64,000 bases of DNA from Stieleria maiorica (GTDB taxonomy: Bacteria > Planctomycetota > Planctomycetia > Pirellulales > Pirellulaceae): NCBI RefSeq assembly GCF_008035925.1, contig NZ_CP036264.1, forward strand, positions 9,706,123 to 9,770,122, read 5' to 3'. A program made the position numbers and the translations under genes. The notes under the pieces were generated by a model, which was not told the origin of the DNA, searched no databases, and was given only the letters and a program-made list of their open reading frames with translations. The number at the start of each line of letters is the position of its first letter. Position 1 is the first letter of the stretch. Below are positions 57,814 to 64,000 of the stretch, one piece after another.

Positions 57814-59910
57814 ATGCACCTCAGCGCCCCAAGATCACTTGTCCTTTCGATTGAAATCGACTGTTCCGCGTTGACCGATTTGTTGGAATCGATCTGTCGC
57901 CGCGCCGGACGGTCGGTTCGGCAGTCCAGGGAGTCGATCATCCGGCAGTCACGGCAACGGTTGTCCCGCGATACGTTTGACATGCAATCGCTGCACGTCG
58001 TCGCGGCGTCATCCTTGGTGCACAAGCAGCCCGAAAAGGCGTTGGATCTGTTGGCGAAAGCCGGCGACAGATTGGCGCGCGATCCGATGGGCAATCGGCT
58101 TGCCGGGTATGCCTGGCTGGTTCATAAAGATATCGGCCGGGCGAAACAATCGTTCGATCAGGCCGTCCGATTGGATCCCAACCAACCGGACTGTTGGAAA
58201 TGGTTGGGCCATCTCGCCGAGCACGACGACCGATACGAGCAAGCCGCCGAGTACTATCAGCGCGGCATCCTGTTTGACGATGGCGGCCACGAATCGGCGA
58301 TCGCCCTTTCACGGTTGCATGCCCGGCATCGGCAACTCAAAGACGCGATTCATACCTTGCGTGTTTGTCTGATTCGCGATCGTCGTTCGGCGAAGCTGAA
58401 TTTTGCTCTCGCCCGCCTTTTGGATCGACGCTCGATCATGTTGGGCCGCAAGCGGATGCACCTTGCCCAGCACCGGTTGCGACGCGAGGCGTTGGAGTGC
58501 TATCGAATCGTCAATGCGGTCGCACCGACCGCCCAAAGCTGGTTGATGCAAGGCCGCCTTGAACAGCAATTGTTCGAGCACACGGCCGCCCGAACGTCCT
58601 TTCAAAAAGCCGTGGATTTCGATCCGGCGTCGGCCAAGGCGCTCAGTCATTTAGCCAGTGCCAACGTGGACTTCGGCGAGATCGAAACCGCATTGGGGCA
58701 GTTCGAGCAATCGATCCGGCTGGATCCGCAGCGAGGCGAAGCTCATTTCCGATACGCGCGGGCCAAGCGTTTCAAATCCGGCGCTGACACGCGGAACTAT
58801 CTGGCCCAATTGGAACAACAGTTGTCCGCGGACGATCAACCGCGCCAGAAAGCGATCTATCTGAATTTTGCGATCGCCAAGGTGCACGATGACATCGGCA
58901 ACCATGACCGGGCGTGGGAGCACTACGATCGGGCGAATCGGCTGAAAGTGTCTCGTGCCGAGTCGGCAGCCCAACGCCGGCAAACGCCCACGACGACCGA
59001 ACGGACCTCGTCCGCCCCCACGCCGTCGGGGCCGGTCGAAGATGGCCCATGGTTTGAAGCATTCACGCGTCATTCCCTGCAGTCCTATTCCCCCGAGTAT
59101 TTTCAGTCGATACAGGGGACAGGGCATCTCAGCCGCACACCGATCTTCATCGTCGGCATGCCGCGTTCGGGAACCACGCTGACCGAACAGATTCTCAGCA
59201 GCCATCCGGCGATCGCCGGCGCGGGCGAGCTGAACTACATCAATCAAATCCGCCAGGAAATCTCGCGGCTGCGTTCGCCCGTTCCAGACCGCCAGGCCGG
59301 ATGGAGTCGGCCTCCGGAGCTATTGCAGGCGATGAATGCGGGCGACGTGATGCACTATGCCGATCGCTACTTGGACCAACTGGAACGATTTCGGTCGGGG
59401 GCACAGCACGTGACCGACAAGATGCCGACCAACTTCATGCATCTGGGGTTGATCGCGACACTGTTCCCGGGCGCGACGGTGATTCATTGTCGCCGCAATC
59501 CGATGGACGTGTTCGTCTCGTGTTATTGTCAGAACTTGAACGCCCCGTTTTGCGATCTGGACCAATTGGTCGTCTACCACCGCAACTATCGGCGGATGAT
59601 GGCCCACTGGGAACGCGTCTTGCCGATCAAGATTCACACCAGCGACTACGAGTCGCTGGTCGCGCAACCTGAAACGCAGGCCCGCCAGATGATTCGTCAT
59701 TGTGGATTGCCGTGGGACGATGCATGCTTGCAGTTTCACAGCAATGATCGCGCGGTGCACACGCCCAGCAAGTGGCAGGTGCGGCAACCGATGTATCGAT
59801 CCTCGGTCGAGAAATGGCGCCGCTTTGAAAAGCATCTGGCACCGATCGCGGAACAGGTGTTCGCGGAGATCGATTCGGAAACCGCCACGACAATGCAGGG
59901 GGCGACGTAG
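57814..59910 (+). CDS. TPR-repeat sulfotransferase
   Basis: A 698-aa protein. Residues about 50-400 carry TPR units (AGYAWLVHKDIGRAKQSFDQAVRLDPNQP, MQGRLEQQLFEHTAARTSFQKAV), and the C-terminal about 260 residues are a sulfotransferase domain with the PAPS 5'-phosphosulfate loop GMPRSGTT (about 449-456, in IFIVGMPRSGTTLTEQIL) and the 3'-phosphate region ATVIHCRRNPMDVFVSCY. TPR-sulfotransferases are frequent in planctomycetes and may sulfate tyrosines or polysaccharides. The gene starts 6 bp after the stop of the previous one, whose Tyr-rich tail would be an attractive target (inference). No signal peptide. Confidence 0.85.
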   Translation: MHLSAPRSLVLSIEIDCSALTDLLESICRRAGRSVRQSRESIIRQSRQRLSRDTFDMQSLHVVAASSLVHKQPEKALDLLAKAGDRLARDPMGNRLAGYAWLVHKDIGRAKQSFDQAVRLDPNQPDCWKWLGHLAEHDDRYEQAAEYYQRGILFDDGGHESAIALSRLHARHRQLKDAIHTLRVCLIRDRRSAKLNFALARLLDRRSIMLGRKRMHLAQHRLRREALECYRIVNAVAPTAQSWLMQGRLEQQLFEHTAARTSFQKAVDFDPASAKALSHLASANVDFGEIETALGQFEQSIRLDPQRGEAHFRYARAKRFKSGADTRNYLAQLEQQLSADDQPRQKAIYLNFAIAKVHDDIGNHDRAWEHYDRANRLKVSRAESAAQRRQTPTTTERTSSAPTPSGPVEDGPWFEAFTRHSLQSYSPEYFQSIQGTGHLSRTPIFIVGMPRSGTTLTEQILSSHPAIAGAGELNYINQIRQEISRLRSPVPDRQAGWSRPPELLQAMNAGDVMHYADRYLDQLERFRSGAQHVTDKMPTNFMHLGLIATLFPGATVIHCRRNPMDVFVSCYCQNLNAPFCDLDQLVVYHRNYRRMMAHWERVLPIKIHTSDYESLVAQPETQARQMIRHCGLPWDDACLQFHSNDRAVHTPSKWQVRQPMYRSSVEKWRRFEKHLAPIAEQVFAEIDSETATTMQGAT

Positions 59911-60038
59911 GAATCAACGAACTTCGGCTCTGAATTCAAGATAACGTCGGACGGCACGGACGCACGGAATACACCCGGCTTCGTGCTTGGGTTGCCGGCG
60001 AAGGGAGTGGCCGGAAGGTGGGGAGTTTTGGGAGTGCA

Positions 60039-62429
60039 TCACTCCGGCAATAAGGACTTCATGCGAATGTGACCTTCATACCCCGTGCTGTCGGCGATCT
60101 CGTTGGTCAACATCGGGTATCTCGATCGATAGTACTCCGCTAAGTCTTCGCACAGTCGACGTGCGTTCTTGGCGTACGCCGAGTTGGCGGCCGGCGCACC
60201 CGCTCGGCTGTGTGAACCGGCGACCAAGCGGATGGCTTGTGGAGTGCTTTGCTCTTGGTAGTATCTCGTGTCCAATCCGTACTGAATGCCGGCGAGGACG
60301 CGATTTCCGTCGACATGGGCGTAATTGAAAAACGCGTACGGAAAAACACTTGCAATCTGTTCGATGCATCTTGAATAGATGAAATCGCCCATCGGCGGTC
60401 CAATCGCCTGGGCGACTGCGGCGGCGTAGGCTGCCCCCGATCCGCGTGTTCCGCCCCAGCGTTCCAGTCGCCGGTTCATCATTTGACGATGCAACATGTC
60501 GTCGTGGGGGAATCGCTCCAAAAACTCACGGGCCTCATCATCGGTCGCATCGTAGCTGAGGGACGCGTCGCGGGCCAAGCCGATGAAGATCCCGTAGGCG
60601 AATGCCGGGACGTCACCGGTCTGACGCAGTTTGTTCCACATTTCGAGCGCCCGTTTGTTCTCCGATTCAAACGTCCGCCAGCCATCCTCGGAGACCGAAT
60701 TGGCCCAGCCGTGGCCCCTGGCCAACCACGCTTTTCGGACGCAGTATTGCATTTTGGTTGCCAGCGCAAGGGGAGACTGCTTCTTTTCCCATTCGGAGAA
60801 TCCCGCCAATCGTTCTTTTACCAGGGCACGGTCTTCTTCGCCCGTCTGGTCATTCTCAAGTGCTTGTTCGTTGTTGATCCATTGCCCGGCAATCGCCTCG
60901 ACAAACACCATGTAGAGTTGTTCTTTGGTGCGATTGAACCGCCGTTCTGGTAGGGCTCGGATTACCGAGTGCAGCGTTTCCAAATCGTCGAAATGATTCT
61001 GCCAAGCCCAGGAGCGGGCCAAATCCCCCAAGCGGCTCGCGCCCTGGGGCGCGTCCATGATGCGCGCGTACAGGTCAATCGTTCGACCGTCATGGTAGGC
61101 TATCACGTCACCCGACGCCGCGACCACCAGCGTGCGATCGCCGAAATCTTCGGTCGGGGTCGGCCGATCAAAGCGGCGATCACCGAGGGCGGTGTGGTAC
61201 ATCACCCGCTCGCGACCGCCGCCGGGCAACGGACGATCAGCGATGCAGAGTTGGGAACTCTGCGTGGGGAAATTGTGCAGCTCGATCACGTCAGCGATGT
61301 CCCAGTAGATCGACGCCCGCCAGCTTTTGCGATCTGCTCCGGACTCATTCGGATAATTGGGGCGTTTGTGGCGGGCATTCTTCTCGATCCATAGGTCATA
61401 GGCTCGCGAGCATCGGACCATCATCGGTTCGCCGGGATTGATGAGGGGGACGTAAAAATCGTCGTCCAAGACCCCCTCGTCGAGTTTGAAAACGCGACCG
61501 GTTTGTTCGTCGTGCCATGCCGCGATCCGGGCCGCTTCGGGCGAAATCGCCGGCATCGGAAACTGCAGGTTGACCTCGCCGATTTTTGTCGCTTCGGACA
61601 GCTCCGGGGCGGTCACGTACAGATTGCCCGATCGGTCGACGACGGCCGCATGCCCTGTTTCCGCCGCCACGCTCAAGTGTGCGATGTTCTCGTCGAATGA
61701 AAGCGACCCGATCACGGCGGCTTGGTTGCAAGCGACCAGATGAAGTTGTTTACCCGACGCGACGATCATTCGGGAATCCGATCCGTCCGGTTGCCGTTCG
61801 AAAAAACCGACCTGCAGCGCGTCTTCACCCGGGCCGGACAATGGAACCTGTTGGAACTTGCTCGCGTCACCGGGTTCGTCGAGTTCCGTCGGCGGCGTGC
61901 CCGGCAATGCCCACCACGGCCGCCACGGCAACCTGGAAATCCACAACCCGTTGTCGCCGCCGATGACCAGGTGTCGCGCCGTCTTGTCCAGCCATACGGT
62001 CGGATCGGCGATCTCGGGCGGGATGGCAATCGTCTCACGGAGCATCGGGTGGCCGTGAATCTCTTCAAGGGCAAGTCTTGCCGCTGTCGACGCTTCGCCG
62101 GTGATTCCACTCGATTCGACGCTCCACGGCGGCGGTTGTTGGCTGGATTTCGATGCTTCGATCTGCTTGAGACCGTCCGCGATGATCTGGTCGGCGATTC
62201 GGCCAATCGCACCAGGCTCGATTTGGCGGAGGAAGCTGCTGTCGGTCGGTTTCGTGGCTTGCCACTTCTTTTCGATCACCGGCCAGCGGATTTGATTTGC
62301 GGTTGCCGGTGAGGCAACAAGCGTTTCGTCGCTGGGAACAGAAAACTGACGTTCCGGCGGGACCGGGTCACAACCTGACAAGGCGATCGCAGCAATGGCC
62401 GCCAGAGAGACAATCGCTGGGCACTTCAT
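60039..62429 (-). CDS. Large lipoprotein of unknown function
   Basis: A 796-aa protein with a lipoprotein signal (MKCPAIVSLAAIAAIALSGC, lipobox LSGC at residues 17-20), so the mature N-terminal Cys is probably lipidated and the protein sits at a membrane surface. Residues about 100-480 look like a beta-propeller-like series of strands (RHLVIGGDNGLWISRLPWRP, VVAASGDVIAYHDGRTIDLY), and the rest is mostly helical. I do not recognise a family. The start overlaps the stop of the upstream LRR-like gene by 4 bp (ATGA), so the two are co-expressed. Its downstream side is gene-poor. Confidence 0.65.
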   Translation of the reverse strand: MKCPAIVSLAAIAAIALSGCDPVPPERQFSVPSDETLVASPATANQIRWPVIEKKWQATKPTDSSFLRQIEPGAIGRIADQIIADGLKQIEASKSSQQPPPWSVESSGITGEASTAARLALEEIHGHPMLRETIAIPPEIADPTVWLDKTARHLVIGGDNGLWISRLPWRPWWALPGTPPTELDEPGDASKFQQVPLSGPGEDALQVGFFERQPDGSDSRMIVASGKQLHLVACNQAAVIGSLSFDENIAHLSVAAETGHAAVVDRSGNLYVTAPELSEATKIGEVNLQFPMPAISPEAARIAAWHDEQTGRVFKLDEGVLDDDFYVPLINPGEPMMVRCSRAYDLWIEKNARHKRPNYPNESGADRKSWRASIYWDIADVIELHNFPTQSSQLCIADRPLPGGGRERVMYHTALGDRRFDRPTPTEDFGDRTLVVAASGDVIAYHDGRTIDLYARIMDAPQGASRLGDLARSWAWQNHFDDLETLHSVIRALPERRFNRTKEQLYMVFVEAIAGQWINNEQALENDQTGEEDRALVKERLAGFSEWEKKQSPLALATKMQYCVRKAWLARGHGWANSVSEDGWRTFESENKRALEMWNKLRQTGDVPAFAYGIFIGLARDASLSYDATDDEAREFLERFPHDDMLHRQMMNRRLERWGGTRGSGAAYAAAVAQAIGPPMGDFIYSRCIEQIASVFPYAFFNYAHVDGNRVLAGIQYGLDTRYYQEQSTPQAIRLVAGSHSRAGAPAANSAYAKNARRLCEDLAEYYRSRYPMLTNEIADSTGYEGHIRMKSLLPE

Positions 62430-64000
62430 TCTTCGTCCACCTCGTTTGAGTTGTCGATGTCGTCAACGCCCGCGCCGGAGAAGTTGATCGATTGCAGCAA
62501 TCGGCCGATCGCCGAACGGGCACCCGCGCCGACCGGGGCGGCGGAAACGCCGACGGTTCCGGCCGGAGCGATGAAATCGGGATCGGGGCGGAAAAAATCG
62601 GTTGACCAGTCGGGGCGTTCGAATTCGCTCGGTCCCTTGTCGCGATCGAGATCCGCGTAGACGGGGAGCCCCCGCGGGTCGTAGCCCAATAACTGGGGCG
62701 CCGGCGGCTGGAACCACGTCTCGAAGGCATCACGCTCCAATATCAACCGTTCCTCGACGGTCAGTCTTGTGATCAGGGCGACCGTCGCGTCGACCGGCGA
62801 AAGTCGAAATTTGAGCGCTTGGTTGGTTCGGATCATCGGATCGATTTCCGACCAATCAGCGCTCGCGCCGGTGAGGTCGATTTCGGTCAAAAAACTCGCA
62901 GTGTCCATGATCGACGCAAGTCCGCCCGATTCAATTGTCGCGCCGGCAAGATCCAACTTCATCAGAGATTGAAGGGGGCCCATCGCGTCGATCACCTGCT
63001 TGTTGATGGTGATTCCGCTCAGACTGAGCTCAAAAAGTGAGGGGCTGTTTCGCAGTTCGGATAGGGAACGGACATCGATCTCGTTCCCCCGAAGCAGCAG
63101 TCGCTCCCAGCGTCCGCGAGCAATGATGTGACTCGTCGTCGCCGCCGAAAGTCCGCAATCTCGAAGATCCAACTCGGTGAGTGTCTCGGGGAGCTGCCAC
63201 TGTTGAAACAACTCGTCGTCGAGAGCCGCCCCGGGAAGGGCCAGTTGCTTGAGCGATCGCAGGTCCGGCACCCGGTCAAACGTTTGCGAGGACGCCGAGG
63301 GATACGCGATCGTCAATTCAGTCAACCCGTCGGCCTTGAGCACCTCCGAAACCGCTTCGTCATTCATCCCCTCGCCGCCCCCGAGAAACCACTTCAACCC
63401 GGCGACGCCACTGATTTTGACCTCCGGAAGCGAACTCAAAACCGCCAAACCGGAAAGCTTGGGGGCAGATTCCACATGCAGGTAGTTTCCGATCGGGGAG
63501 AGAACCAAGGGAGACCGAAGTTCTGGCACATTGATCAATCGCAATGCGGTGATCTGTGATTTGTTGTGCTGGTCAAAGATGATCGTTTCAAGTTTCGGTT
63601 TGTCTTCGACGCGAATCGCGTTGACGTCCGAATTGATCAGCAGCGATTCTAGATTTTCCATCTGGGAGCTAAGCGAGTTGACAAACGAGACACCCACCGT
63701 AGCGTTTCGCAGGTCAATGGTTGTCGCAGACAGCGAAGCAATCTCGTCGGCTGACTTTTTCGCCAATGAGCTGTATTGAAAGTCAAGTGTTGCAACCGCG
63801 GAGTTTTGTTTCAGAGGTGCAAAGTCGACGTTTTGAAGATCACACCCTCGCAAGGCCAGCAGCGGCGGCCCGGTCAGCTTTCCGAACTGGTCGATCACTC
63901 GTTGAGTACACGCCCCGCTGATCGACGTGTCATAGGTCGCATCCCCAGCCCCCGGCATGATCTTGCTGGTCCCGACCAGATACGTCATCGCAGCGCAATC
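62426..64000 (-). CDS. Leucine-rich-repeat-like protein (5' end outside window)
   Basis: The frame stays open to the right edge of the window; an ATG at 63988 is present, but codons beyond it are also open, so the true start is uncertain. The visible about 520 residues have irregular LRR-like units of about 22-25 residues with Leu/Asn positions (LTELDLRDCGLSAATTSHII, LFELSLSGITINKQVIDAM, SLMKLDLAGATIESGGLASI). The C terminus is Gly/Ala-rich (PAGTVGVSAAPVGAGARSAI). No signal peptide is visible. It is coupled to the lipoprotein gene by an ATGA overlap. The function is unknown. Confidence 0.65.
   Translation of the reverse strand, partial: DCAAMTYLVGTSKIMPGAGDATYDTSISGACTQRVIDQFGKLTGPPLLALRGCDLQNVDFAPLKQNSAVATLDFQYSSLAKKSADEIASLSATTIDLRNATVGVSFVNSLSSQMENLESLLINSDVNAIRVEDKPKLETIIFDQHNKSQITALRLINVPELRSPLVLSPIGNYLHVESAPKLSGLAVLSSLPEVKISGVAGLKWFLGGGEGMNDEAVSEVLKADGLTELTIAYPSASSQTFDRVPDLRSLKQLALPGAALDDELFQQWQLPETLTELDLRDCGLSAATTSHIIARGRWERLLLRGNEIDVRSLSELRNSPSLFELSLSGITINKQVIDAMGPLQSLMKLDLAGATIESGGLASIMDTASFLTEIDLTGASADWSEIDPMIRTNQALKFRLSPVDATVALITRLTVEERLILERDAFETWFQPPAPQLLGYDPRGLPVYADLDRDKGPSEFERPDWSTDFFRPDPDFIAPAGTVGVSAAPVGAGARSAIGRLLQSINFSGAGVDDIDNSNEVDEE

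Overview
The window looks like chromosomal DNA of a marine-type planctomycete (Pirellulales, Rhodopirellula-like). This is an inference from gene content: a DUF1552/DUF1592 cytochrome pair, a sulfatase and a sialidase, an ECF sigma factor followed by a giant TPR kinase, a secreted protein with the LEDRRMLA (LEPR-XLL type) N-terminal signature, LpxD/LpxI lipid A genes, outer-membrane porins, moderately high GC and many dispersed palindromic repeats. No rRNA, tRNA, CRISPR array, phage or integrase was seen.

Left part (1-11 kb): a membrane-protein cluster (DUF2254 fragment, BON-MscS channel, AI-2E-type exporter, receiver protein, UbiB/ABC1 kinase, second AI-2E-type exporter), then small stress-type genes (29-aa ORF, cupin, hemerythrin), a histone-deacetylase-family amidohydrolase and a DUF1579 protein. 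At 10.7-13.8 kb a REP-associated tyrosine transposase (RAYT) is flanked on both sides by arrays of the short palindrome GGGGTCTGTCCCC. A third array of the same repeat lies far away, inside a coding sequence at 50.7 kb, where it encodes eight GSVP units.

Defence and repair block (15.2-28.4 kb, all minus strand): a DUF4130-UdgX uracil-DNA glycosylase and its radical-SAM partner, then a complete Wadjet system (jetA-B-C-D, overlapping genes) preceded by an NtrC-type response regulator only 34 bp upstream and its probable sensor kinase. The kinase and regulator genes share a nearly identical upstream element of about 57 bp.

Transport and ion block (29-39 kb): a SulP-carbonic anhydrase fusion, an antiporter-TrkA-EIIA fusion, a PPK2 kinase, and three outer-membrane proteins (two on the minus strand, one OprP-like on the plus strand). 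Metabolic block (39-50 kb): zinc-ribbon protein, NmrA-type reductase, DUF1552 and DUF1592 proteins, HAD phosphatase, arylsulfatase, an OprB-like porin pseudogene, and the lpxD-lpxI operon.

Right part (50-64 kb): the repeat-containing secreted protein, then an ECF sigma factor, a TPR Ser/Thr kinase with an altered DFG motif, a secreted protein with a degenerate metalloprotease motif and a Tyr/Asp-rich tail, and a TPR-sulfotransferase, all on the plus strand. A lipoprotein and an LRR-like protein follow on the minus strand, the last one running off the window.
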